A stretch of 7,434 nucleotides of DNA from Pseudomonadota bacterium. Its GTDB lineage: Bacteria > Pseudomonadota > Alphaproteobacteria > Rhizobiales > Hyphomicrobiaceae. The translations under genes were made by a program, and so were the position numbers. Location of the stretch: contig JAEZHL010000396.1 of assembly GCA_023416575.1 (NCBI GenBank), positions 1 through 7,434 on the forward strand, in the 5' to 3' direction. The notes beneath the pieces are model-generated. The model was not told the origin of the DNA, made no database searches, and saw nothing but the letters and a program-made list of their open reading frames with translations. Shown piece after piece: positions 1-5,520 of the stretch; within the stretch, counting starts at the first letter, position 1, and every line of letters starts with the position of its first letter.

Positions 1-383
1 CCTTTCACGACGGAGGCGAAGCTGGCCGGGCTGTTCGGGACGTTGGGCGCGCGCTCGAAAGTGAAAATGACATCGTCTGCCGTGAACGGCGAGCCATCGT
101 GCCACTTCACACCCTGGCGCAGCTTGAACTCCCACACCGTGTCGCTGACGGTCTTCCAGCTCTCGGCAAGGCCAGGAATGAACTTGTTGTCCGGATCGTT
201 CTCGACCAGCCGCTGGAAGACGTGGGTGAGCAATCCGTTGTTCGGGGTCAGGTTGTGGTAGTGCGGATCCATCGCCGATGGCTCGGCGGCGAGGCCGATC
301 TTCAGCTCTTGAGCGAACGCCGCTCCCGGCGCCAGGGCCGCAGCCAATCCGGCGGCCATCAGCAACTTACGAATGATGCGCAT
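1..383 (-). CDS. ABC transporter substrate-binding protein, family 5 (N-terminal part)
   Basis: Periplasmic solute-binding protein of the peptide/nickel (DppA/OppA, SBP_bac_5) family, which hands its ligand to an inner-membrane ABC permease. The reading frame runs from the ATG at 383 off the left edge, so only 127 residues are visible; intact family members are usually 500-550. Residues 1-24 form a signal peptide (basic MRIIRK start, Ala/Leu core, cleavage after AFA). The mature start LKIGLAAEPSAMDPH is typical of the family, and FKLRQGVKWHDGSPFTADDV (86-105) is its most recognisable motif. A GGAGGG ribosome binding site at 392-397 supports the start. Permease genes, if present, lie outside the window. 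The ligand cannot be told from this part. Confidence 0.93.
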   Translation of the reverse strand, partial: MRIIRKLLMAAGLAAALAPGAAFAQELKIGLAAEPSAMDPHYHNLTPNNGLLTHVFQRLVENDPDNKFIPGLAESWKTVSDTVWEFKLRQGVKWHDGSPFTADDVIFTFERAPNVPNSPASFASVVK

Positions 384-861
384 ACAGGGGACCCTCCATT
401 GCTGCAGTTCTCAGCGGTGCCTGCGGCGCTTGCATCTGAAGATCAGCCCGCGGTCGGTTTTCCCCTAGAGACCATCGCAGGAGCCGCGATGCAAGCCCGA
501 CGGTCGGACTAATCCGGAACGCCGCCCCGATGTTGTGCCAGGAGCTGACACGTTGCCGGGAAATGCCAGTGCGATTGCACGCGCAGGTGGCGTGCGGATG
601 CGCGAGTCCTCCGCTCTCCTGGCGTACTTCTGCGCCCACGCGCGCGGCAGCTGACTGAGACCCACGAGAAGCCAAGGCGCTGGGCCGACATCCGGAGCGA
701 TCGCGCGCGTATATCGCGGCCCATTACGCACCGCGACAGCGGAAGCTCGCTGTCAAACCAGAAGAGCGCTGAAGCCGATGCCCCGTTGGAAGTTGCGTCG
801 CCTTGCGTGATAGGCCACACTGCTCAGCAACCAGACCATAGGACCGTGCAATCGGAGTCTT
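384..861. other. Non-coding stretch upstream of two divergent genes
   Basis: About 480 bases separate the divergently oriented transporter gene and STING-like gene. Open frames here have the Arg/Ala/Pro-rich composition of random high-GC DNA and no ribosome binding sites. The stretch should hold promoters for both genes, but I could not fit a convincing -35/-10 pair for either. Two small symmetric sequences, at 473-491 and 497-507, lie on the transporter side. Confidence 0.6.
473..507. promoter_or_regulatory. Two adjacent dyads, possible operator for the transporter gene
   Basis: CATCGC (473-478) and GCGATG (486-491) form a perfect 6-bp inverted repeat with a 7-base spacer. Immediately beyond, CCGAC-G-GTCGG (497-507) is a perfect 5-bp palindrome around one base. 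They lie 90-125 bases upstream of the start codon of the substrate-binding protein gene. Position and symmetry fit a regulator site, but short dyads are frequent in GC-rich DNA and no known operator is matched. Confidence 0.2.
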
Positions 862-868
862 GGGGGAG
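862..868 (+). promoter_or_regulatory. Ribosome binding site of the STING-like gene
   Basis: GGGGGAG ends five bases before the ATG at 874 and supports that start. The gene at 5521 has a very similar site. Confidence 0.7.
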
Positions 869-873
869 CCGCA

Positions 874-1632
874 ATGCTCAAGTTAAGCCCGGACACTCGT
901 ATTTTGCACATTATACTCAGCGCGCTATTTGGGTTCGCCCTTTGCCTATTCATGCTATCCAAAGCGTTCCCAGATGAAATTGGCGGGTTGCTCCACGAAG
1001 ATATACCAGCGATACTCAGAAATCATATCCACGATATCGTTAGCGGTGCAATCTATTCAATCCTTGCATGGCTTACGCTTCATTATTACAAGAAAGCAAG
1101 AGAGCTCGAAAGAAACAGATCTTACTATACGAGCGCAATCGCCCAGGGATACCGCGCGAATTTCCTTTCTCATGTCCTGATCAATATGCCGGCGAACTCA
1201 CCGCCCCTTCTGGCAATACTGCCGCCGGTTAGCATTCTAGATCCAAGCGCGAATTTCGAGGCCGCCTTCAAGAGCCGTCTCGAAAATCTGAATCTGAGAC
1301 TGCAGGATGATCTGATCTCAGGTAGGACCGTCACTGCAATCTATGATTTTCACGATAATCTTCTGAGCTATATGGATATTGTGAGAACGCTCAGGTCAGT
1401 AGATGTGATCATTGCTACAAATCTTGGCAAAAGGCAGGGAGTGCCCCCGGACATAGACAAGAAAAATAGAGAGACGCTTTACAATAGAATAGTTGACGAG
1501 TTTAGAGAAGAGCTCTCTTACATAGAGAAGGATTGGCCGCACAAGCTCAAAATGCTCGAGTCGCAGCAGGCATTTGAATATATCGAGCGATTGACCACGC
1601 AAAACAGCGGGTCGAAAGCCGGCGGCAATTAA
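874..1632 (+). CDS. Candidate prokaryotic STING: two membrane helices plus STING-like cyclic-dinucleotide receptor domain
   Basis: A 252-residue protein, not recognised from a close known relative. Two membrane helices lie at about 10-31 and 52-72 with a short loop between, followed by a basic stretch (KKARELERNR) and a soluble region to about 240. The soluble region follows the order of a STING domain: a first helix with AQGYRANFL (90-98), a central strand PLLAILPPV (111-119, like human YILLPL), a lid-like stretch with R135 and R142, then RTVTAIYDFHDNLLSY (151-166), which aligns without gaps to human RAGTCVLEYATPLQTL (R and T kept; I/V, D/E, F/Y and S/T conservative), and a charged helix at 192-219. 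D158 falls at human E260, R142 sixteen residues before it. In bacteria such receptors are CBASS effectors that oligomerise on cyclic dinucleotide. Hand-counted rows are 38-45% GC and AGA/ATA codons are common, suggesting transfer. Assignment rests on motif order only. Confidence 0.55.
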   Translation: MLKLSPDTRILHIILSALFGFALCLFMLSKAFPDEIGGLLHEDIPAILRNHIHDIVSGAIYSILAWLTLHYYKKARELERNRSYYTSAIAQGYRANFLSHVLINMPANSPPLLAILPPVSILDPSANFEAAFKSRLENLNLRLQDDLISGRTVTAIYDFHDNLLSYMDIVRTLRSVDVIIATNLGKRQGVPPDIDKKNRETLYNRIVDEFREELSYIEKDWPHKLKMLESQQAFEYIERLTTQNSGSKAGGN

Positions 1633-1875
1633 GTGCGAAAGCACATCATGAGCAGCGCATTCTAATTTGATCGGAATGCGATACCATCAGTGTTTTGGAA
1701 CAGGGGGCCGCATCAACTCCGCAAGAGGGGCGCGCCGCAACATGGGGCGCAAGTTGCGTGCGCTGATCGAGTATGCCCGGCAATGGCATAATGCGAGCTA
1801 TCCTGTCGAATGCGCGCGTAGATAGCGTGCGGAGGAACGATTCCGGAGGAGGGCGGCAGAGTCGTGCGTCGATCG
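1633..1875. other. Non-coding stretch between convergent genes
   Basis: Both flanking genes end here, so terminators are expected. Visible are GTGC-GAAA-GCAC right after the stop codon (1633-1644), the 7-bp dyad at 1656-1680, and TATGCC/GGCATA (1772-1777/1785-1790, 7-base loop). None is followed by a T-run on either strand, so none is a standard intrinsic terminator. A 27-codon frame from 1742 has no support. Confidence 0.5.
1656..1680. repeat. Perfect 7-bp inverted repeat behind the STING-like gene
   Basis: CGCATTC (1656-1662) and GAATGCG (1674-1680) are perfect reverse complements around an 11-base AT-rich spacer. It begins 24 bases after the stop codon. It could fold as an mRNA 3' hairpin or act as a protein-binding dyad. 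Confidence 0.4.
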
Positions 1876-2799
1876 TCAGAGGCGCGCTCGGCTGCGCGGT
1901 TTCTCGTCCGCCGCGCCGCAGCGCATGCCCGCACTCGCGTTGCGATACATCTCGTCCGCGACGAGGTCGTAGAGCGTGCGTTCGCCTGACGGATAGCTCA
2001 GTTGCCAGCCGTAGATCGACTTGCCGTCGCATGAGAACGAGACGTGCTCGTAGAGCACGTTTTGGCCCTGCAAGCCGGACAGGACGAAGCCGAACTTGCT
2101 CTGCCGCATGTAGTCGATGTCGACGCCGGCATAGCGGCTGCGGATGAGCTGGCGCCGGTACCGGGCGACGCTGGTGCCGGTGACGTTCCTGGCCGCGAAG
2201 ATGCGCAGTGTTGCGCCGCCATTGGCCGACGTGAGGGTGACCCCATGATCACTGGCCGGCTGCGCATCGAACGCGAACACGTCGGCCGGGTACTTCAGCG
2301 CGAAACGAAACCGCCTGTTGCGATAGGTCGCCCAGGTGGCGCCTCTGTGCGTCGCTGGTGCCGTGCTTCCTGCTGATGGCGTGCTTACTTGGGAGGTCGG
2401 CTGCATCCCTTGCCCGCCTTGGACCTGCGCTGTGCCACCCGCACCTGCCGCGTGCGGCGAGGGCGACTGCGGCATGCCTGCCGACTGGCTCCACAGGACG
2501 GCGATGACGACGGCAGCAGCCGTCAGCGCGCCCGTCGAGGTTGCAGTCACGGCCAACGACCAGAACCGCTTGCGCAGCGCTTCGCGCTCGCAAGACAGCG
2601 CGCCGTCGTAGGCCGCCCGCGCGTGCGGATCCGTCAGGATCTCGTAGGCGCGGCGCACTTCCGTGAAGCGCTGGGCGGTGTGGGGATTGTGGCCGTTGAG
2701 ATCCGGATGAAACTGCCGCGCCAGCAGGCGGAACGCCGCTTTGACCTGTTCTCTATCCGCAGTCGGCGGGAGCCCGAGAATCTGATACAGCGTGCTCAT
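1876..2799 (-). CDS. Membrane-anchored J-domain (DnaJ-like) protein
   Basis: A 307-residue J-domain co-chaperone that would stimulate the ATPase of a DnaK-type Hsp70. Residues 1-65 are a full J domain: YQILGLPPTADREQVKAAFR, the essential HPD at 31-33, then a YEILTDPHARAAYD helix. DnaJ's Gly/Phe-rich and zinc-binding regions are absent. A single membrane helix lies at about 82-104, then a Gly/Ser/Pro/Thr-rich linker to 155, then a C-terminal domain starting TYRNRRFRFALKYPADVF and including FVLSG, YEHVSFSC and WQLSYPSGERTLYD. I recall this domain from rhizobial secreted or membrane proteins of unknown role. The orientation implied is J domain in the cytoplasm and C-terminal domain in the periplasm. 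The frame extends 15 codons upstream, but MSTLYQILGL at 2799 fits the J-domain boundary and has a ribosome binding site. Confidence 0.88.
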   Translation of the reverse strand: MSTLYQILGLPPTADREQVKAAFRLLARQFHPDLNGHNPHTAQRFTEVRRAYEILTDPHARAAYDGALSCEREALRKRFWSLAVTATSTGALTAAAVVIAVLWSQSAGMPQSPSPHAAGAGGTAQVQGGQGMQPTSQVSTPSAGSTAPATHRGATWATYRNRRFRFALKYPADVFAFDAQPASDHGVTLTSANGGATLRIFAARNVTGTSVARYRRQLIRSRYAGVDIDYMRQSKFGFVLSGLQGQNVLYEHVSFSCDGKSIYGWQLSYPSGERTLYDLVADEMYRNASAGMRCGAADEKPRSRARL

Positions 2800-2808
2800 C
2801 CAATGGAG

Positions 2809-2814
2809 TCCCCC
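2809..2814 (-). promoter_or_regulatory. Ribosome binding site deciding the J-domain gene start
   Basis: GGGGGA on the minus strand ends nine bases before the ATG at 2799, favouring this start over the upstream ATG at 2844. Confidence 0.5.
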
Positions 2815-3241
2815 GTGCTCGCTGAAGCAAACCCGACAAAGCACCTGGCCTCCTGAGGCCGGTCGACGTCCCGGAGGAGCAGGCGCTTGCTACGGCCCAA
2901 CGCCGGCGCGCACGGCTGGTTTCATCACTTTCCTGTTTGTGGACAGTGACTTGCACCGTCGCAATCTCGCCACAACCTTAGCGCGAGTTCGTGATTCAAG
3001 GGTTTGCGCCGACGCGTTCCCATCGCGAATCGGCCCGACGCGAGCCACCGGCATTTCTGCTGGTTGGTTTCACCGCCTGGAGTTGCTCGCGCGCAACGTG
3101 TGGTCCCTGCCGGGCTGCGGAAGCTCCCGCGCGCGGCGACCCTGGCAGGAACGGTCGGGTTCGGCGACCGGTAGACGGGGCGGCACGGATTGCGGGTTAT
3201 CAGACGCGAGCGAGTGTGCTAATGCCCTGACCCCGCAAGAC
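2815..3241. other. Non-coding stretch upstream of tRNA-Ser
   Basis: About 430 GC-rich bases hold no believable gene; open frames across it have random composition. The promoters of the J-domain gene (minus) and the tRNA (plus) should lie here. TGCTAAT (3217-3223) could be the tRNA's -10 element, but no -35 at proper spacing is clear. Confidence 0.5.
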
Positions 3242-3331
3242 GGATGGGTGGCCGAGTGGTTTAAGGCACCGGTCTTGAAAACCGGCGTGCCCGCAAGGGT
3301 ACCGGGGGTTCGAATCCCTCCCCATCCGCCA
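3242..3331 (+). tRNA. tRNA-Ser(TGA)
   Basis: A complete class II cloverleaf of 90 bases. Acceptor stem GGATGGG (3242-3248) pairs with CCCATCC (3321-3327), followed by discriminator G and an encoded CCA. The D stem is GCC/GGC. Anticodon stem CCGGT/ACCGG encloses loop CTTGAAA with anticodon TGA at 3276-3278, which reads UCA and other UCN serine codons. The long variable arm, roughly GTGCCC-GCAA-GGGTAC, is the hallmark of tRNA-Ser. The T arm has GGTTCGAATCC. The gene abuts a recombinase remnant on its 3' side. Confidence 0.97.
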
Positions 3332-3348
3332 TTTCGGTATAAAGCCGG

Positions 3349-3395
3349 GAACGCCGATTCCCGCGATTTCATTCCCTTATTGTCTATCGGCGTTC
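3349..3395. repeat. Perfect 10-bp inverted repeat next to tRNA-Ser
   Basis: GAACGCCGAT (3349-3358) and ATCGGCGTTC (3386-3395) are perfect reverse complements separated by 27 bases. The repeat starts 17 bases past the tRNA CCA and ends where recombinase similarity starts. It could be a remnant of a recombination site or a transcript-end hairpin for the tRNA; there is no T-run typical of an intrinsic terminator. Confidence 0.6.
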
Positions 3396-3630
3396 TAACA
3401 GGGAGTTTTGTGCCCTTCATGTAGAGCGCGTCGTCCGCCGCCACCTCGATATGCTGGGCGAAGGCCCGGACGTGTTCCCGCCGATAGCCGCCCTCTGCGA
3501 GCCGGAGTCGGGTGCGTGATTCGCTCGCCAGTTTTCGTACGGCTGCCCCCGTTAGGTGCTGGTGGGTGGAGCTTGCGAGCACAGCTTCGATCCGCGTGGC
3601 ATCGGCCCGCCCCTGATCCCGAAGCGCCGC
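3391..3630 (-). pseudogene. C-terminal remnant of a serine-recombinase-like protein
   Basis: About 80 codons on the minus strand read LTGAAVRKLASESRTRLRL, then AEGGYRREHVRAFAQHIEV, then a KGTK turn and PVRT. I recognise this as the extreme C-terminal segment of large serine-type recombinases frequent in Bradyrhizobium and relatives, which end similarly (a GGYRRDHLRALAQRVEV-like stretch, then a GSK turn and LLRT). The catalytic N-terminal domain, recombinase domain and zinc ribbon are absent: upstream of about 3630 similarity stops and there is no start with a ribosome binding site. The frame stays open into the tRNA, an artefact of reading the tRNA backwards. It lies tail-to-tail with tRNA-Ser, as expected for an integrase left at its target. 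The assignment is from memory of family sequences. Confidence 0.55.
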
Positions 3631-3776
3631 TTGCTGGTACGCAGCGTCATCGCGCCTCCGCAATGCCGCGACAGAAGGGGGAACACAGTCCCATGCATTT
3701 TCACCTTCCCTTGACACGCGGCATGTTCAAACGGGCCGGTTGCCTCGACATTCCTGCGCCAAAGGTGCTGCCAATC

Positions 3777-4130
3777 ATGGTAAATAACTTGAACTTCCGC
3801 CCCGTCTCGAGCTTTCGCGGCCTGCGCAAAGTCCCGCTGGTGGCGTTGTCGTTCAACTCTATCTTCCCCGAACTCACGCTTTCGGAAGAGGGTGTCGCAT
3901 TCCGGATCATCCGCCGCCATTTTCTGCCGTTCGCGGATATCGACACGGTTGATATCGCCTGGCGCTTTGCGCATCAGGTAACGATCGTCCCTCGGAAAGG
4001 ACCGTGGACGTTCTCGTTCAATTACTTTGAACAGAATTCGCCCAAGGCCCTGCTTCGGGAATTGGAGAAACGCGGCGTTCACTTGACGCCGAAGGCCAGG
4101 CATTTTTCTCGCGAGGCCGCGCTGACCTAG
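3777..4130 (+). CDS. Small protein of PH-like appearance, function unknown
   Basis: A 117-residue soluble protein without signal peptide or membrane helix. After a Pro/Arg start come alternating strand-like segments: PLVALSFNSIF (20-30), LTLSEEGVAFRII (34-46), RHFLPFADIDTVDIAW (48-62), HQVTIVPRKG (67-75), WTFSFNYFEQN (78-88), and a final helix PKALLRELEKRG (90-101). The pattern of a residue-based strand, a switch to F-ADID--DIAW and a closing helix resembles bacterial PH-like domains, but this is a fold guess. The frame is open far upstream; I chose MVNN at 3777 because upstream residues look non-coding and AAAGGTG precedes it. Starts at 3693 (behind AGGGGG) or 3723 are possible. Its stop shares bases with the convergent gene's stop. 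Confidence 0.65.
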   Translation: MVNNLNFRPVSSFRGLRKVPLVALSFNSIFPELTLSEEGVAFRIIRRHFLPFADIDTVDIAWRFAHQVTIVPRKGPWTFSFNYFEQNSPKALLRELEKRGVHLTPKARHFSREAALT

Positions 4131-4591
4131 GCTTTCGTGTGGTCAGGCGACCGCGCCGCGGGCGCGATCAAGGCGATACCGACTGCGACGAGGATGAGCG
4201 CGAAGATGCTCAGCCACGTGGCGACCGCGATCTGGAACCAGTCATTCCGGTCAGCGATGGGGCGGTCGTTGGCCACCCGCACTGTCGCCGTCTTACCTGC
4301 GCGATAGCCGCGGATCGCCTTCTGTGCAGCATCTTCCCCATAGCTGTAGAAGCTCTCCCGCAGGCCTTGAAGCTCATGCGGCCGTCCCGCCCATTCCACT
4401 GTGACCAGTGGCAGGTGTCGCAAGCTGCCGTTCTGCCGTCCCTTGATGACAGACGATTCGAGCACCAAAACTTCTTGCCGCTGTGCAAAGAGACTTGAGG
4501 GCGACGGCTCGCCCGAGGTCCATGCCGCAAAGGCTGCGAGGCAGAAAATCAGCCCCAGAATCAGAATTCCTATACCTGCGCGCGCACTCAT
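4127..4591 (-). CDS. DUF3592-like membrane protein
   Basis: A 154-residue protein with membrane helices at about 6-25 and 119-143 enclosing a soluble domain. The domain has the DUF3592 layout: a strand with a V-L-E-S start (41-47), LPLVTVEWAGRPHEL (60-74), a middle with FYSYGEDAAQKAIRGYRAGK (81-100) and a closing strand TATVRVANDRP (101-111), near the usual YxxGxxVxVxYdP place. The function of DUF3592 proteins is unknown. It is the last gene of a three-gene minus-strand operon: its ATG overlaps the stop of the upstream gene in ATGA, so translation is probably coupled. A longer frame to 4669 exists but would overlap the upstream gene widely. Confidence 0.75.
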   Translation of the reverse strand: MSARAGIGILILGLIFCLAAFAAWTSGEPSPSSLFAQRQEVLVLESSVIKGRQNGSLRHLPLVTVEWAGRPHELQGLRESFYSYGEDAAQKAIRGYRAGKTATVRVANDRPIADRNDWFQIAVATWLSIFALILVAVGIALIAPAARSPDHTKA

Positions 4592-4950
4592 GTCAGATGC
4601 CAGATTGCGTAGAGGCTGAGAGCGAGCATCAGCAGCAGCATCACAGCGGACCAGCCGACCGTAAACCAATAGCTGACGGGTTTTTCCTCGCGTGCGAAGG
4701 CCTCGAACCGTACGGGAACCTCTCCCTCCTTCAGGGCATCATAGATGTACCTTCCAATGAGGATCTGGGCGGGGAACAGCAGCACCAGCGTCAGCCAATA
4801 TGGTGCGCCGGCGTCTGCCCCCCGATCAGCTATGGCCATGATCCCGAAATAGAGGCCGGTCGACAGAATCGCGACAAGCGCCATGGTCAACGCGATTTTC
4901 CTCAGGATCGTCGGGATCGGTTCCAGCGGGAATCGAGGCAAGGCGCTCAC
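4588..4950 (-). CDS. Three-helix inner membrane protein, function unknown
   Basis: A 120-residue hydrophobic protein with membrane helices at about 18-41, 50-69 and 94-118 and a charged cytoplasm-like segment between helices two and three (DALKEGEVPVRFEAFAREEK, 71-90). No family is recognised. It starts at a GTG whose bases overlap the stop of the upstream peptide gene (GTGA at 4947-4950) and ends in ATGA with the downstream DUF3592-like gene. This tight coupling implies the three products are made together and may form one membrane complex. Confidence 0.75.
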   Translation of the reverse strand: MSALPRFPLEPIPTILRKIALTMALVAILSTGLYFGIMAIADRGADAGAPYWLTLVLLFPAQILIGRYIYDALKEGEVPVRFEAFAREEKPVSYWFTVGWSAVMLLLMLALSLYAIWHLT

Positions 4951-5120
4951 TGCCTTTCCAGGAACGTATGGATCGGAGACGGCTTCAGATACTCGCCATC
5001 AACGTTCCGCTCGAGATTGTTGACGTTCGGGCTGCTTAGGACGTGAATCCTGAGGTCGTCGTGGACCGGCCCCGCCAGCAGGACAAGTGCGAGTGCGGTG
5101 GCAACCAGTCGATCGATCAT
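4947..5120 (-). CDS. 57-residue signal-peptide-bearing or membrane-anchored peptide, first gene of operon
   Basis: A small gene of 57 codons on the minus strand. The product begins MIDRLVATALALVLLAGPVH, which looks like a signal peptide or short membrane anchor, followed by a polar part (DDLRIHVLSSPNVNN, then LERNVDGEYLKPSPIHTFLERQ). A GGGGAGA site sits four bases before the ATG. Its TGA overlaps the GTG of the next gene by GTGA, the same coupling as between the next two genes, which is good evidence that it is translated. No homologue is recognised. It may be a secreted peptide or a small subunit of the membrane proteins encoded downstream. Confidence 0.65.
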   Translation of the reverse strand: MIDRLVATALALVLLAGPVHDDLRIHVLSSPNVNNLERNVDGEYLKPSPIHTFLERQ

Positions 5121-5124
5121 AAAA

Positions 5125-5131
5125 TCTCCCC
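5125..5131 (-). promoter_or_regulatory. Ribosome binding site of the 57-codon gene
   Basis: GGGGAGA on the minus strand, four bases before the ATG at 5120. It is the only ribosome binding site needed at the head of the coupled three-gene operon. Confidence 0.6.
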
Positions 5132-5232
5132 AGAGAACTCTGTAGCTGCCTTATCAAGCGCAGTCGTAACTTGTTCTTTAAAGGCACGCTGCGTTGAGGA
5201 TCTCTCCTAGACAATCGGGATCGCAGCTCTTC

Positions 5233-5248
5233 CCCCCTGTTTAGGGGG
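5233..5248. repeat. CCCCCT-GTTT-AGGGGG hairpin
   Basis: A perfect 6-bp inverted repeat with a 4-base loop, five of six pairs G-C. There is no T-run after it on either strand. It lies upstream of both divergent transcription units and could affect either transcript leader. Confidence 0.4.
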
Positions 5249-5460
5249 TGTTGTCCGCGACGACCCGCTGCTTTCGTTGTGGGACGTTCTTCGATGCGGT
5301 TGGGACCTCGCACCATGGACAATGCATGAAATCACCCTCCTCGACGTCGCGGCCGCGTGACTGCGGGATCGGGAGCTCATCCGTGCGACAATCGCTCGCA
5401 TCAGCAAAAGCTCATCGGCAAACTCTGGTGTGCAACTCCCACCGCTGCGGTCGCGAAATG

Positions 5461-5489
5461 TTGACAAAGGCGAGGGATCGAAGTTGATG
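5461..5489 (+). promoter_or_regulatory. Possible promoter of the secreted-protein gene
   Basis: TTGACA at 5461-5466 matches the sigma-70 -35 consensus exactly. Seventeen bases later TTGATG (5484-5489) matches the -10 consensus poorly. The position, 32 bases before the start codon, is right. Confidence 0.3.
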
Positions 5490-5520
5490 CCAGGCGGTCA
5501 GGCTTGGGGGAGATCTGAAG

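Larger units (their letters stand above)
5132..5505. other. Divergent promoter region without a supported gene
   Basis: About 370 bases separate the minus-strand operon from the plus-strand pair. Contents: palindrome CAGAG-AA-CTCTG (5131-5142) by the operon's ribosome binding site; a C-run/G-run hairpin at 5233-5248; and TTGACA (5461-5466), a perfect -35 hexamer, with TTGATG 17 bases on as a poor -10 for the gene at 5521. A Cys-rich open frame (5248-5487, GTG start) lacks a properly spaced ribosome binding site and is not called. Confidence 0.5.

Noticed and set aside
99..512. A 137-codon plus-strand frame over the left edge.
   Set aside because: It lies antisense to the substrate-binding protein gene, whose signal peptide and family motif are clear.
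874..1632. The 252-residue protein as a SAVED-type or SLATT-type membrane effector.
   Set aside because: Two helices fit these classes too, but the ILPP strand and the RTVTAIYDFHDNLL segment match STING better; not fully excluded.
1742..1825. A 27-codon frame from ATG at 1742 (MGRKLRALIEYARQWHN) in the gap after the STING-like gene.
   Set aside because: Too short, no ribosome binding site, no coupled neighbour, and no recognised small-protein family.
2792..3424. A 210-codon plus-strand frame spanning the tRNA.
   Set aside because: It reads through tRNA-Ser and has Arg/Pro/Ser-rich random composition; a side effect of high GC.
3070..3717. The full 215-codon minus-strand frame as an intact gene.
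   Set aside because: Only its middle resembles a recombinase tail; the end is the tRNA read backwards and the start has no support.
5248..5487. A 79-codon plus-strand frame with a Cys-rich pattern (RCFRCGTFFDAVGTSHHGQC), resembling a zinc finger.
   Set aside because: The start is a GTG directly on a G-run hairpin with no spaced ribosome binding site, the second half has random composition, and frames on the other strand are equally open.
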